The notes: generated by a model from the letters alone, not told the origin. A stretch of 64,000 nt of DNA from Sphingomonas aerophila (GCF_014199305.1 NZ_JACIJK010000001.1:434001-498000); one strand, 5' to 3'; counted from the first letter of the stretch, positions 8,323 through 17,063 are shown. Program-made: numbers and translations.

Positions 8323-8760
8323 TCAGGCAGGAACCGCGGTGGTGACCGCAACGAACCGCACCACGCCGGGCCCATAAGTTTGCTTGGCAGCATTGGTGAC
8401 CACGGCCCGGAAGCTTCCGAGGTCTGGGATAAGGCCATCCGGACCGGCGGCCATGGGTGTCCGGTACGTTTGCATGTTCACAGCGTGCAGCAGCAAGGGA
8501 AGGCGCGCGTTGACCGTTTCGATCTGGTCGAGCGGAACCTCAAGGGATGCGTCAAAGCTGACATAGCCTGACAAGCGGCCATCTTGCAGCACCAGTGGTG
8601 CAGTGATCTTACTGGCCGTCACAAAGCCGGTCTTCTCCGACTTTGGCCTGGCAGGGTTGCCAGCATGCGGGCCGACCAGCATGGCAGCTGCGTATGCAGC
8701 CCCGCTGCCAACACCAAGGCCGGCGGCGATCATCGCCAGCGGAAGCAGGATCTTTTTCAA
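8323..8760 (-). CDS. Exported FliL-like protein downstream of motB
   Basis: TTG start (LKKILLPLAM) with AAGGAA about 8 bases upstream; 145 residues. A hydrophobic N-terminus (about 4-27) is a signal peptide or anchor. The rest is periplasmic-type sequence: GRLSGYVSFDASLEVP, a predicted helix (about 80-92), and a C-terminal strand VVRFVAVTTAVPA. The anchor-plus-small-domain layout recalls FliL, but a true fliL lies at 33651. It resembles the exported protein at 30659 over most of its length. A stator-associated role is inferred from its place between motB and the PilZ gene. Confidence 0.65.
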   Translation of the reverse strand: MKKILLPLAMIAAGLGVGSGAAYAAAMLVGPHAGNPARPKSEKTGFVTASKITAPLVLQDGRLSGYVSFDASLEVPLDQIETVNARLPLLLHAVNMQTYRTPMAAGPDGLIPDLGSFRAVVTNAAKQTYGPGVVRFVAVTTAVPA

Positions 8761-8771
8761 GGCACGGTTCC

Positions 8772-9623
8772 TTAAAACCTGAAGCTGGAGTCGCTGGGCA
8801 GCACCGGCGCATCACCCAGCGCAACAATGGTGATACGACGGTTTTCAGGCCGGTTCGGTTGATCCGGATACACTGGGCGCGTGCCGGCAAGTGCAACCAC
8901 CTCGGCAAAGCGATCGGGTGTAAGGCCAGCGGCGATCATTGCCTGGCGCGCGGCCAGGGCTCGCTCGCCTGACAAGCGCCAATTTGCCGCACTCTGACCG
9001 CCGGTCCCGTCGGTATGGCCTTCGATCGCGATCTGCGCGCCCGAGCTGGCGAGCTTGGCCGCCACCCGGCCCAGCAGCTCTCTGGCAAAGCCGTTGAGCT
9101 CGGCCGTGTCGCTGCGGAACATGGACCGGGAAGATGTGTCGGCCAGGCTGATGCGCAGCCCATCACGAGATTCCTCGATCCGGATGCCCTGCTTCACGGC
9201 GTCGTCCTGCGGCAGACTCTCGAGCGCGACCCGCATCTCCTGCGCAAGAACACGCAACGATGCATCGGGAACACTGGAAGTACCCCCATGCGCCGCACCG
9301 CCCGTCGCCACGTTCATGGACGGCTGGCCCTGGCTGGTAGCATTGTCTGAGTTCGTTCGCTGGGGGCGACCACCCATGCCCGGCACGTCCCCGGGCGAAT
9401 CCCCGCCCGATGCCGAGGCCGACGCCGGCGAGAAATATTCCGCCAGCCCTTTCAGTCGCTGCTTGTCCGGGTTGCTGATCAACCAAAGAAGCATGAAAAA
9501 GGCCATCATCGCCGTCACGAAATCGGCATAGGCGACCTTCCATGCTCCACCGTGGTGGCTATGCGCCGCCTTCTTGATCTTCCGGATGACGATCGGGCGC
9601 GCATTGTTGGGGAGGGTTGCCAT
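8772..9623 (-). CDS. motB: Flagellar stator protein MotB
   Basis: Stator subunit that anchors the proton channel to peptidoglycan. The 283-residue protein has a basic N-terminus, then WKVAYADFVTAMMAFFMLLW with the proton-accepting Asp at about residue 34, a glycine/serine-rich linker, and an OmpA-like domain with IEGHTDGTGG and NWRLSGERALAARQ. Unusually, it is separated from motA by the whole chemotaxis operon, though both lie in the same direction in one nearly gapless run. Confidence 0.97.
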   Translation of the reverse strand: MATLPNNARPIVIRKIKKAAHSHHGGAWKVAYADFVTAMMAFFMLLWLISNPDKQRLKGLAEYFSPASASASGGDSPGDVPGMGGRPQRTNSDNATSQGQPSMNVATGGAAHGGTSSVPDASLRVLAQEMRVALESLPQDDAVKQGIRIEESRDGLRISLADTSSRSMFRSDTAELNGFARELLGRVAAKLASSGAQIAIEGHTDGTGGQSAANWRLSGERALAARQAMIAAGLTPDRFAEVVALAGTRPVYPDQPNRPENRRITIVALGDAPVLPSDSSFRF

Positions 9624-9629
9624 CTTGCG

Positions 9630-9923
9630 TTACGCCGCCACGCCAAGTGCGCCACGCAGGCGATCCTGCACCGCCGCCAGCCGCACGGGAGCGATTGCGT
9701 CGTGAGGGCACGCCCCTTGCGCCAGGCGGTCGAGCACGGCCGCACTCTCGGCAGCGCACTGGATCACCAGGTCGAACGTCTGGAACTGGTCCAGATAGCG
9801 CGCGGCGATCTCCTCATCGCCGACCAGCGTCTCGGCAAGCTGCTCCATCAACGCAGCCATGAGACGCATTTCCTCGGCCACGGCGGCGTGAAGAGTGGGG
9901 GCGAGGTGTTGGGTCGTAGCCAT
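9630..9923 (-). CDS. Small helical protein between cheD and motB, function unknown
   Basis: 97 residues, predicted mostly helical, with no membrane segment. The pattern around residues 42-70 (LDQFQTFDLVIQCAAESAAVLDRL) is heptad-like. Gene order here parallels the Caulobacter che operon as I recall it, in which cheU follows cheD, so a positional CheU counterpart is possible. A diverged CheY phosphatase is another idea, since no cheZ was found, but no CheZ motif is visible. The ribosome-binding site is weak. Confidence 0.6.
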   Translation of the reverse strand: MATTQHLAPTLHAAVAEEMRLMAALMEQLAETLVGDEEIAARYLDQFQTFDLVIQCAAESAAVLDRLAQGACPHDAIAPVRLAAVQDRLRGALGVAA

Positions 9924-9956
9924 GTTATGTTCGCACCAGTTCGCTAAGAGCTCAGG

Positions 9957-10478
9957 TCAAAAAAGTTCGAGTTCGCCGCCCAGCGCGGCGGCGGGAACGA
10001 TCGGGATCAGCAGGGGCGGCGCGTCCTTGACGGCTGTGGATCGCGCCTTGCCGGCATAGGCCATGAATTCGACGCGGCGAGCGTGGGTGCCGCCGACATC
10101 GACATGGCCGACCGGAATGCCCTCGGTCTGGAGGAATCGCCGGGCGAACTCCGCGTTGCTCGTGCCAATCGGTCCCAGGCCAGCAATGATATTGGCGCCC
10201 CCGTATAGATGCGCCTTCAGCCGGGCGCGGACAGCCCCCATGCGCATCATTGCGTTAATAAGCAGCTCCATTGCATGAAGGCCGTAGCGCTGGAGATCTT
10301 GTGCGCTGACCTGCTGGTTCTCGCCTGGCTCCCCCAACAGGAAGTGGTTCATTCCGCCGATCCGGGCGACGCTGTCCTGAATGCACACCGCGATGCATGA
10401 ACCGAGGACTGTCGAGATTACGACGTCCGGTTCGGCCACAACGGCATGTTCGCCCTGTACGATCGAGATGCGGCGCAC
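9957..10478 (-). CDS. cheD: Chemoreceptor glutamine deamidase CheD
   Basis: Deamidates glutamines on chemoreceptors as part of adaptation. The GTG at 10478 is chosen over the ATG at 10547 because AGGAA lies 7 bases before it and the longer form would run into cheY; this gives 173 residues. The catalytic region STVLGSCIAVCIQD carries the nucleophilic Cys, and GGMNHFLLGE supplies the conserved His. Later, AHLYGGANII and NAEFARRFL are family blocks. It follows cheY by 13 bases. Confidence 0.95.
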   Translation of the reverse strand: MRRISIVQGEHAVVAEPDVVISTVLGSCIAVCIQDSVARIGGMNHFLLGEPGENQQVSAQDLQRYGLHAMELLINAMMRMGAVRARLKAHLYGGANIIAGLGPIGTSNAEFARRFLQTEGIPVGHVDVGGTHARRVEFMAYAGKARSTAVKDAPPLLIPIVPAAALGGELELF

Positions 10479-10491
10479 GATCAGTTCCTGG

Positions 10492-10881
10492 TCAAGAAAG
10501 CGCGCCGAAGACGCGCTCAATCTTCTCCTTGAGCGCGGCAGGCGCAAACGGCTTCACGAGATAGTTGTTTACCCCGAGCGCGGCCGCCTGTTGCACCAGA
10601 TCACGGTCAGACGAGCCGGTGAGCATGATGAACACCGTCTTCCCGATCACCTCGTCGCTCCGAACCTCCTTGAGGAACTGGAGCCCGTCCATGTCGGGCA
10701 TGTTGTAGTCGGAGATGATCAGGTGGACGCGGTCGGACTTGACCGCCGCAAGCGCTTCCACCGCCCCGGATTTGTCGCGCACGTCCTTGAAGCCCAGATC
10801 CTGAAGGGCAACGCGGATCATTGCGCGCATGCTGGTCTGGTCATCCACGACCATGACCTTGATTGCAGAAGCTGCAGGCAT
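10492..10881 (-). CDS. cheY: Chemotaxis response regulator CheY (copy after cheB)
   Basis: Single receiver domain of 129 residues from the ATG at 10881, which has GGAG 6 bases before it; an upstream in-frame ATG at 10911 has no such site. Acidic pocket VVDD (11-14), phospho-acceptor Asp58 in SDYNMPDMDG, Thr88 and Lys110 are all in place. It lies between cheB and cheD. A second receiver at 15476 precedes cheA; which of the two binds FliM and which acts as a phosphate sink is not shown by sequence. Confidence 0.95.
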   Translation of the reverse strand: MPAASAIKVMVVDDQTSMRAMIRVALQDLGFKDVRDKSGAVEALAAVKSDRVHLIISDYNMPDMDGLQFLKEVRSDEVIGKTVFIMLTGSSDRDLVQQAAALGVNNYLVKPFAPAALKEKIERVFGALS

Positions 10882-10898
10882 TGAACGCTCCCAGAACC

Positions 10899-11930
10899 CT
10901 AATTTCGGCATGCGCCGAGGATTGCCTCGGGCATGTTGGACAAGCTGATTTCTCGCTCCGCGGCGCCCAGCTCAAAGGCGGCACGCGGCATTCCGTAGAT
11001 CACGCAACTCTCGCGCGACTGGCTCATCGTGCGGGCACCTGCCTGGCGCATGGCCAGCATGCCCTGCGCCCCGTCGGACCCCATGCCGGTTAGGATCGCA
11101 CCCACCGCTGCCGAACCAAGTTCCGCGACCGAGCGGAACAGCACGTCAACGGAGGGACGGTGTCCGGCGACGAGGTCGCCGGCGCGGAGTCGAATGCGTC
11201 CGAACCGCCCGCCAGCCAACTCCATGTGGGTTGCGCCACCAGGAGCAATATAGACGGTTCCACGCACAACCGGCGTCGCATCAGTCGCTTCCACGACCCG
11301 GACCTGGCATTCCCGGTCGAGCCGGGCCGCGAAGCTGCCGGTGAAGCTGGCCGGCATGTGCTGCACCACCAGCACCGGCGGGCAATCCGCCGGCAGGCGG
11401 GGAAGCAGCTCAAACAAGGCTTCCACCCCCCCTGTGGAGGCGCCGATGGCAATCACCGTGTCGCGAAAGCCGCCCGCCGGTGTGCGAATTGCTGCCGCAG
11501 TGGGACCCGGCGCAGCCAAGCTGCGGCGCACGGATGCCCGTCCGGCATTTCGCACCGTGCGGCAGAGCATCGATGCATCTTGCGCGATCTCGAGCGGGTT
11601 GCCCGTCGGCTTGGCAATGCAGTCCACCGCGCCCAGCCGTAACGCTTCCACGGTTGCTTCCGCACCGCGCGCCGTCAGCGTGGAGCACATCACCACCGGC
11701 ATGGGCCGGAGGCGCATGATCTTTTCCAGGAAGGACAGGCCGTCCATCTTGGGCATCTCGATATCGAGCGTGATGACGTCCGGATTGAGCTCCTTGATCA
11801 TGGCGCGGGCGGCATGGGGCTCGGGCGCCATGCCGACCACCTCGATGTCCGGATCAGCCGACAGGATACGATTGAGAACCGCGCGCATCGAAGCGCTGTC
11901 GTCCACGATCAGTGCGCGAACCGGCCTCAT
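10899..11930 (-). CDS. cheB: Chemoreceptor methylesterase CheB
   Basis: Removes methyl groups from receptor glutamates when phosphorylated by CheA. 343 residues: receiver domain (1-120, phospho-acceptor Asp56 in LDIEMPKMDG), linker, and catalytic domain (about 157-343). The catalytic triad is visible as Ser165 in GASTGG, His191 in VQHMP and Asp286 in GMGSDGA. The start overlaps the end of cheR by 4 bases. The xWxxF tail of the chemoreceptor at 188 could tether this enzyme. Confidence 0.97.
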   Translation of the reverse strand: MRPVRALIVDDSASMRAVLNRILSADPDIEVVGMAPEPHAARAMIKELNPDVITLDIEMPKMDGLSFLEKIMRLRPMPVVMCSTLTARGAEATVEALRLGAVDCIAKPTGNPLEIAQDASMLCRTVRNAGRASVRRSLAAPGPTAAAIRTPAGGFRDTVIAIGASTGGVEALFELLPRLPADCPPVLVVQHMPASFTGSFAARLDRECQVRVVEATDATPVVRGTVYIAPGGATHMELAGGRFGRIRLRAGDLVAGHRPSVDVLFRSVAELGSAAVGAILTGMGSDGAQGMLAMRQAGARTMSQSRESCVIYGMPRAAFELGAAEREISLSNMPEAILGACRN

Positions 11931-12799
11931 GCGGATGCTCGGCCGCGCTTGCGGTAGATCGTCTGGCCGCAGCCCTGCATCTGGTCAGCGGCGGGACCGA
12001 TCAACCGTTCCGAGTGGCCGATGTAGAGGTACCCGCCCGGCGCGAGCATCTCCACGAATCGAGCCTCCAGCTCCGCCTTTGCGGAATCGTCGAAGTAGAT
12101 CATCACGTTGCGGCAGAAGATCACGTCATATTGCCGCCGCATCGGCCAAGGGCCAAACAGGTTCAGAACGCGTGCGGTGACCAGGGCGCGCGCCTCGTCC
12201 GCCATCTGGAAATCGGCGTTGACGGGTCGCATCCATGCCGATCGATAAGCGGCCGGCACTGGTTCGACGGCCGATGCAGAGTAGATGGCGGAATTGGTTG
12301 CTTCCACCACTGGCGGTGAAAGGTCGGTGGCCAGCAGCTTCACGTCACTGTTGCGCAGCCAGGCAGCGGACGTGCGGTCCTGCCCCAGCAGGCACATGGC
12401 AATGGTGTACACTTCTTCGCCGGTGGAACAGCCCGCCGACCAGATGCGCACCGGCTGGCGGCGTGCACGGTCCTGCAGCCAGGGCATAGTTGCCTGGCGC
12501 AGATGATCGAAATGGTGCCCTTCACGAAAGAAATGCGTGTGGTTGGTGGTCAGCGACACGACCATGGCAGAGCGTTCAACCGGATCAGACTGAACCAGCC
12601 GCACATAATCGCGAAAAGTCGAAACGCCCCGTTCGCGCAGACGGCGGCTGAGGCGCGAGTGCACCAGCGTCTTCTTGGCCTCCGTCAAGTGGATGCGGGC
12701 GTCGCTCTGCAGGATGGCAGCCACAACCGCGAACTCGGCCGAACCGAGCTCGCACGTGCCGCCCACCGCTGCGCCGCCGGGAAGCACGGCGGTTGTCAT
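11927..12799 (-). CDS. cheR: Chemoreceptor methyltransferase CheR
   Basis: S-adenosylmethionine-dependent methyltransferase acting on receptor glutamates. 290 residues with a helical N-terminal domain including SRLSRRLRERGVSTFRDYV, then TTNHTHFFRE, the cofactor-binding RIWSAGCSTGEEVYTIAM, and VIFCRNVMIYFD. The order cheW-cheR-cheB with 4-base overlaps at both ends points to coupled translation. Confidence 0.97.
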   Translation of the reverse strand: MTTAVLPGGAAVGGTCELGSAEFAVVAAILQSDARIHLTEAKKTLVHSRLSRRLRERGVSTFRDYVRLVQSDPVERSAMVVSLTTNHTHFFREGHHFDHLRQATMPWLQDRARRQPVRIWSAGCSTGEEVYTIAMCLLGQDRTSAAWLRNSDVKLLATDLSPPVVEATNSAIYSASAVEPVPAAYRSAWMRPVNADFQMADEARALVTARVLNLFGPWPMRRQYDVIFCRNVMIYFDDSAKAELEARFVEMLAPGGYLYIGHSERLIGPAADQMQGCGQTIYRKRGRASA

Positions 12800-13284
12800 G
12801 CGGCAAAATCCAGCTGGCGGGTGAGGCTCAGTGCATTGAGGTCGAGTAGCGACACCATGGTTCCAGCTTCGCCCTGCGAGCCGTCCGTTGCGCGAGTGGA
12901 GATCTGCACCAGACCGCGGATCACGTTCTCGGCCGTTTCCATGTCGGGTGCGGGCTGCACGTCCTCGTCCTTGATGAGAACGATGTCGGCAACTTCATCG
13001 ACAAGAAATCCACACTGATTGCCGCTGATGTTCACGACAAGGATGCAGGATCGCGAGTGAATCTTGCTGGCTGGCCAGCCGATCCGCTCGGCGAGACCCA
13101 CAACCGGGATCACTGTGCCGCGCAGGTTGGTCACGCCCTTGATGAAGGGGGCAACACCTGGAAGCGGCGTTGGCTCTTCCCATTCGCGGATTTCGATCAG
13201 CGCGTTCATGTCGATGCCGAACATCTGCTGACCGAGCGAGAAGGTGACCATCTTGCGCTCGCCGGGGCTGTTGGTGGTGCTCAT
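12796..13284 (-). CDS. cheW: Chemotaxis adaptor CheW
   Basis: Couples chemoreceptors to CheA in the signalling array. 162 residues forming one CheW domain: MVTFSLGQQMFGIDM near the start, then EPTPLPGVAPFIKGVTNLRG and VIPVVGLAERIG, and a later CGFLVDEVADI block. It overlaps cheA upstream and cheR downstream by 4 bases each. Confidence 0.97.
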   Translation of the reverse strand: MSTTNSPGERKMVTFSLGQQMFGIDMNALIEIREWEEPTPLPGVAPFIKGVTNLRGTVIPVVGLAERIGWPASKIHSRSCILVVNISGNQCGFLVDEVADIVLIKDEDVQPAPDMETAENVIRGLVQISTRATDGSQGEAGTMVSLLDLNALSLTRQLDFAA

Positions 13285-15479
13285 GCTGCAAGGCCTTTCA
13301 GAGAGTGCTGCGGGGCGGAGGCGCTGGAGCCGACCAGGGCCTCGACGTCGAGAATCAGAGCGATCGAACCGTCGCCAAGAATGGTGGCGCCGCCCAGGCC
13401 GCGGATCGGGTGAAGGTTCTGATCGAGGCTCTTGATCACCACCTCTCGGCGGTCCTCGATCGTGTCGACCATCAAGCCGACATGGCCCGCTTCGCTTTCC
13501 ACGATGATGACGAGCGAATCTTCGGGAGCGCGCCCCTTGCCACCGAAGCCGAACAGGTCGCCCAGGCGCCGCACGGGCAGGTAATTGCCGCGAAGCTCGA
13601 TGACCTCGGTTGTGCGTGACATGGGTCGTACCTGGCCCGGCTCGGGCTTGACCGACTCCACCACGGTGGCGAGGGGAAGCACGTATCGCTGACCGGCAAG
13701 CCGGACCACCATTCCATCCAATATCGCCAGTGTCAGCGGCAGAATCATGGTGAAGGTGGTGCCTTGGCCGGGTACCGAGCTGATCTCGACCCGGCCGCCC
13801 AAAGCCTCAACATTGGAGCGCACCACGTCCATGCCGACCCCCCGGCCAGAGATGTTGGAGATGGACTCCGCGGTCGAAAAACCGGGCGCACAGATGAGCT
13901 GGTCGATCTCTTCGTTCGACAGCACGGCGTCGGCGGGGATGATGCCCTTTTCCACGGCCTTGGCGCGAACGCGCGCGCGGTCGATCCCGCGACCGTCGTC
14001 CGACACGCGCACAAAGATGCGTGCGCTTTTCTGCTCGGCGGACAGGCGAATGGTGCCCTCGCGCGGCTTGCCGACAGCGGCGCGGTCGTCAGGGCTTTCG
14101 ATGCCATGGTCCACCGCGTTGCGGATCATGTGCGTCAAGGGATCGCCGATCTTCTCGATGACGCCCTTGTCGACTTCGGTCGACTCTCCCGTGGTTTCCA
14201 GCAAAACCAGCTTGCCGGTTTCGACCGACAGGTCACGGAGCATGCGGGGTACGCGACTGAACGCCTGCTTGATCGGCTGGGCGCGCAGAGACATGACGTT
14301 GTCCTGGATTTCACGCGTCAGCCGGGCGAGTTCGGGCAGCTCCACTCGCTGCTGCTCCTTGGGACTCAGCCGGTCCGTCAGGATCGAATTCCGGATCACG
14401 AGTTCGCCGACCAGATTGAGCAGCATGTCGAGCTTCGTGAGGTCGACACGAATGGTCTGAGCGGCGGGTTCTGCCGCGCGAGGGGTGTCCGACTTGGGCA
14501 CCACTGCCAGGGCGAGAACCTCGGGTTCGGGCGCCCGGTTGGGCGAGAAGGCTGTTGTGGCGCTTGTAGGCTCAGGCGCTGCATGTCCAGGGTCTGGAGC
14601 TGCCGCCGCCGAGGAGGGTGCGAGTTCCAGATCGGTATCGGCGGGCGGTTCAGCTCGCGTGATCTCGATGATCGAATCGGGCGACACGAAGTCGAAGCAT
14701 TCGGCGATGTCGGCCTGTGGCAGAGTGGCCGGCGCGGACAATGTCCACACCATGTAGCTTTCTTCCGGATCGAGGTCACGCAAGGGAGGCAGAGCGGAGC
14801 AATCGATGTCCACGACGCTGCCGCCGAGATGCTCGACTTCGCGCACCACGAGGAGGGGCTCGCCGCCGTTCGCGAGGGCGGAGCGAGAGGGTGCAAAGCG
14901 AACGGTCCAGCCGGCAACCTCCGACGGTGCTTCGGCGGGCTGCGGGTCCAGATCCTCCAGCATGACGCCGATCGGTTCGAAACCGAACGGATCAAGGTCG
15001 TCGATCACCGCCGTGACCGGCGTGAAGCCAAAATCATCCGCTGCCTCGATCACGGGCGTCGCAGCAGCAACCGGGGCGGCAGGCGTGCCAGCACCGCCTG
15101 TCGCCAGCACTTCGTCCAAGGCAGCAAGCGCGGCGGCATCGGCCGGAGCTGGCGCGGTGCCTTTCGACGCTTCGACGTGGTCCGACAGAATATCGAACGC
15201 GGTCAGCATCACGGCGGTCACCCCGGGTGTGGGGGCGATACGGCCGGCACGAACCTCGTCCAGAACATTCTCGAATCGGTGCGAAAAGGCCGTCAGGGCT
15301 GCATGGCCGAATGCGCCGGCGCCTCCCTTGATCGAATGCACCGCCCGGAACACGCCGGCGATCACGTCCGCGGAGACGTCGCCGCCTGCCATCGCGGACA
15401 GCCCCTGTTCGGCCGTTACAAGCCCTTCGGCGCATTCTTCAAAGAAGATCGCCTGGATCTCGTCGAGTTCGTCGCTCAT
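13281..15479 (-). CDS. cheA: Chemotaxis histidine kinase CheA
   Basis: Autokinase that phosphorylates CheY and CheB. The ATG at 15479 overlaps the cheY stop as ATGA and is preferred over the ATG two codons earlier; 732 residues. The HPt domain (1-110) carries His48 in AVHSIKGGAG. A long acidic, proline/alanine-rich linker (about 120-340) may hide a degenerate P2 domain. Then come dimerisation helices (RVDLTKLDMLLNLVGEL), the ATPase domain with NAVDHGIE, SDDGRGID and ISGRGVGMDVV, and a CheW-like P5 domain to the end. Confidence 0.97.
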   Translation of the reverse strand: MSDELDEIQAIFFEECAEGLVTAEQGLSAMAGGDVSADVIAGVFRAVHSIKGGAGAFGHAALTAFSHRFENVLDEVRAGRIAPTPGVTAVMLTAFDILSDHVEASKGTAPAPADAAALAALDEVLATGGAGTPAAPVAAATPVIEAADDFGFTPVTAVIDDLDPFGFEPIGVMLEDLDPQPAEAPSEVAGWTVRFAPSRSALANGGEPLLVVREVEHLGGSVVDIDCSALPPLRDLDPEESYMVWTLSAPATLPQADIAECFDFVSPDSIIEITRAEPPADTDLELAPSSAAAAPDPGHAAPEPTSATTAFSPNRAPEPEVLALAVVPKSDTPRAAEPAAQTIRVDLTKLDMLLNLVGELVIRNSILTDRLSPKEQQRVELPELARLTREIQDNVMSLRAQPIKQAFSRVPRMLRDLSVETGKLVLLETTGESTEVDKGVIEKIGDPLTHMIRNAVDHGIESPDDRAAVGKPREGTIRLSAEQKSARIFVRVSDDGRGIDRARVRAKAVEKGIIPADAVLSNEEIDQLICAPGFSTAESISNISGRGVGMDVVRSNVEALGGRVEISSVPGQGTTFTMILPLTLAILDGMVVRLAGQRYVLPLATVVESVKPEPGQVRPMSRTTEVIELRGNYLPVRRLGDLFGFGGKGRAPEDSLVIIVESEAGHVGLMVDTIEDRREVVIKSLDQNLHPIRGLGGATILGDGSIALILDVEALVGSSASAPQHSLKGLAA

Positions 15480-15841
15480 GGGCACACGCGGCGGACAGCC
15501 GCCCCCAGCTTCGTCGCCTCGAACGGCTTCGTGATCCAGCCGGTCGCGCCGGCGCTGCGCGCACGGGCCTTTTTGTCGTCCGAGAACTCGGTCGACAGCA
15601 CCAGAATGGGCGTGCCGCGGAACTGGGGCAGGGCGCGAACCGCCTCGATCAACTCGAAACCGTCCATGCGCGGCATGTTGATGTCGGTGATCAGGAGGTC
15701 GGGGTTGACCTCATGCATCCGCTCCAGGCCGTGCACGCCATCCGTGGCGCCCTCGATCCGGAACCCCTGCTGTGAAAGCGAGGTCTTTAGCAGCATGCGC
15801 ATGCTCGCTGAATCGTCAACGGTGAGGATCAGTTTGCTCAC
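15476..15841 (-). CDS. cheY: Chemotaxis response regulator CheY (copy before cheA)
   Basis: Receiver-only protein of 121 residues with Asp9-Asp10, phospho-acceptor Asp53 (ITDINMPRMDG), Ser83-Thr84 and Lys105 (ITKPFEA). Its start overlaps the STAS gene and its end overlaps cheA, each by 4 bases. A receiver just ahead of cheA is the common alphaproteobacterial arrangement. Confidence 0.95.
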   Translation of the reverse strand: MSKLILTVDDSASMRMLLKTSLSQQGFRIEGATDGVHGLERMHEVNPDLLITDINMPRMDGFELIEAVRALPQFRGTPILVLSTEFSDDKKARARSAGATGWITKPFEATKLGAAVRRVCP

Positions 15842-16164
15842 TGAAGATCATCCTTTTCGATCTCGAGGCCAATCTCGTCCGCCAAGCGGCTCGCCACCAC
15901 GCGGTGCACAAAAGCGGGGGAAGGGTTGTGAATGGAGAAGGGCTGCCCGGACTGTCTGGCCTCGCGATTTGCCGCGACCAGCAGTTGCAAAACCGCTTGC
16001 CCCACACTCTCCACGCCGGAAGCGTCGATTTCGGTGGCGCCCTCGAAGTCGGCGGCGAATACGAGGCGCGTGCGCAGATCTTCGGCAGTCACGGTAGAGC
16101 CGTGAACGGGAAGGCGGATCGGCCCGGTTTCGTCCGGTGCGTTAAACGGCGATGCTGAGATCAT
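15838..16164 (-). CDS. STAS-domain protein at the head of the chemotaxis genes
   Basis: 108 residues with an anti-sigma-antagonist-like fold. The EIDASGVESVGQAVLQLLVAA block (about 44-64) corresponds to the STAS loop and helix, with Ser49 where antagonists are phosphorylated. The start lies 23 bases inside motA and the end overlaps cheY by 4. Its place before cheY-cheA matches the gene called cheX in the Caulobacter che operon as I recall it. No anti-sigma partner is visible nearby, so a scaffold role in the chemotaxis complex is as likely as sigma control. Confidence 0.8.
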   Translation of the reverse strand: MISASPFNAPDETGPIRLPVHGSTVTAEDLRTRLVFAADFEGATEIDASGVESVGQAVLQLLVAANREARQSGQPFSIHNPSPAFVHRVVASRLADEIGLEIEKDDLQ

Positions 16165-17023
16165 TCTTGGCCTCGTCCAGGGCTGTCTCGAGTTGCTGGA
16201 AGCTGGGGGCGCAATCGGACGGCGTCATGCGCCGTGCGATCTCAATCGCCACCTGGGTGGGAGCGCCCTGAGCATGGGCAATGATCGCGCTCTTCGCGAT
16301 CGCATATGGCTTGGCTTCCTCGTTCACGAGGTGGAGCAGCTTCTGCGCCAGCGGCCCGACCAGGCAGTAGGCGAGCAGCACGCCAAGGAACGTGCCGACC
16401 AGCGCGCCACCGATCATGGCACCCAGCACTTCGGTCGGCTGGTCGATGGAGCCCATGGTCTTGATGACGCCCAGAACCGCCGCGACGATGCCGATCGCGG
16501 GAAGACCGTCGGCCATCATCTGTAATGCGTGCTGGGGCGCGAGCTCTTCGTGATGGTGGCGCTCGATGTCGTTGTCCATCGCTTCGGCGAGCTGGTGCGG
16601 ATCCTCGAAGTTCACCGTCATCATGCGCAGGTAATCGCAGATGAATTCCACCAGATGATGGTCGGCCAGAACGCGCGGGTAGCGCGAGAAGATCGAGCTT
16701 TCGTGCGGATGGTCCAGGTGCGGTTCGATCGCGGTCGCGCCCCCCTTCTTGAAGGTGGACAAAAGCCCGAACAGCAAGGTCAGGAGATCGCGATAGTCCT
16801 TATCCTTCCAGCGCGGCGCCTTGAACGCGCGCACCAGCCCCTTCCCCGCAAGTTTCACGGTGGGCAGTGAGTTGGATACAATGAAGGCGCCAATGGCAGC
16901 GCCGCCGATCGCCATCATTTCGTGCGGCAGCGCGTGCATCACGATGGTCATCTTGCCGCCGGAGATCAGGAAGCTGCCGAAGACGCAGCCCAGGATGATC
17001 AGCAGGCCAATGCCGTTGAGCAT
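16142..17023 (-). CDS. motA: Flagellar stator protein MotA
   Basis: Proton-channel stator subunit, 293 residues. Hydrophobic segments lie at about 1-22, 32-50, 170-190 and 200-225. The cytoplasmic loop carries RYPRVLADHHLVEFICDYLR, and the channel segment GLPAIGIVAAVLGVIKTMG is the family signature. It is the first gene of the long minus-strand run that ends in motB and the PilZ gene. TATAAT lies about 41-46 bases upstream of the start. Confidence 0.97.
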   Translation of the reverse strand: MLNGIGLLIILGCVFGSFLISGGKMTIVMHALPHEMMAIGGAAIGAFIVSNSLPTVKLAGKGLVRAFKAPRWKDKDYRDLLTLLFGLLSTFKKGGATAIEPHLDHPHESSIFSRYPRVLADHHLVEFICDYLRMMTVNFEDPHQLAEAMDNDIERHHHEELAPQHALQMMADGLPAIGIVAAVLGVIKTMGSIDQPTEVLGAMIGGALVGTFLGVLLAYCLVGPLAQKLLHLVNEEAKPYAIAKSAIIAHAQGAPTQVAIEIARRMTPSDCAPSFQQLETALDEAKNDLSIAV

Positions 17024-17063
17024 GAAGGGAAACTTTCTTTATGCGGTCTACTCGTCTGTTCCG

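Noticed and set aside
13764-16097. A 777-codon plus-strand frame opposite cheA, cheY and the STAS gene
   Set aside because: It is antisense to strongly supported genes and its translation is rich in Arg, Gly and His without motifs, as expected in high-GC shadow frames.
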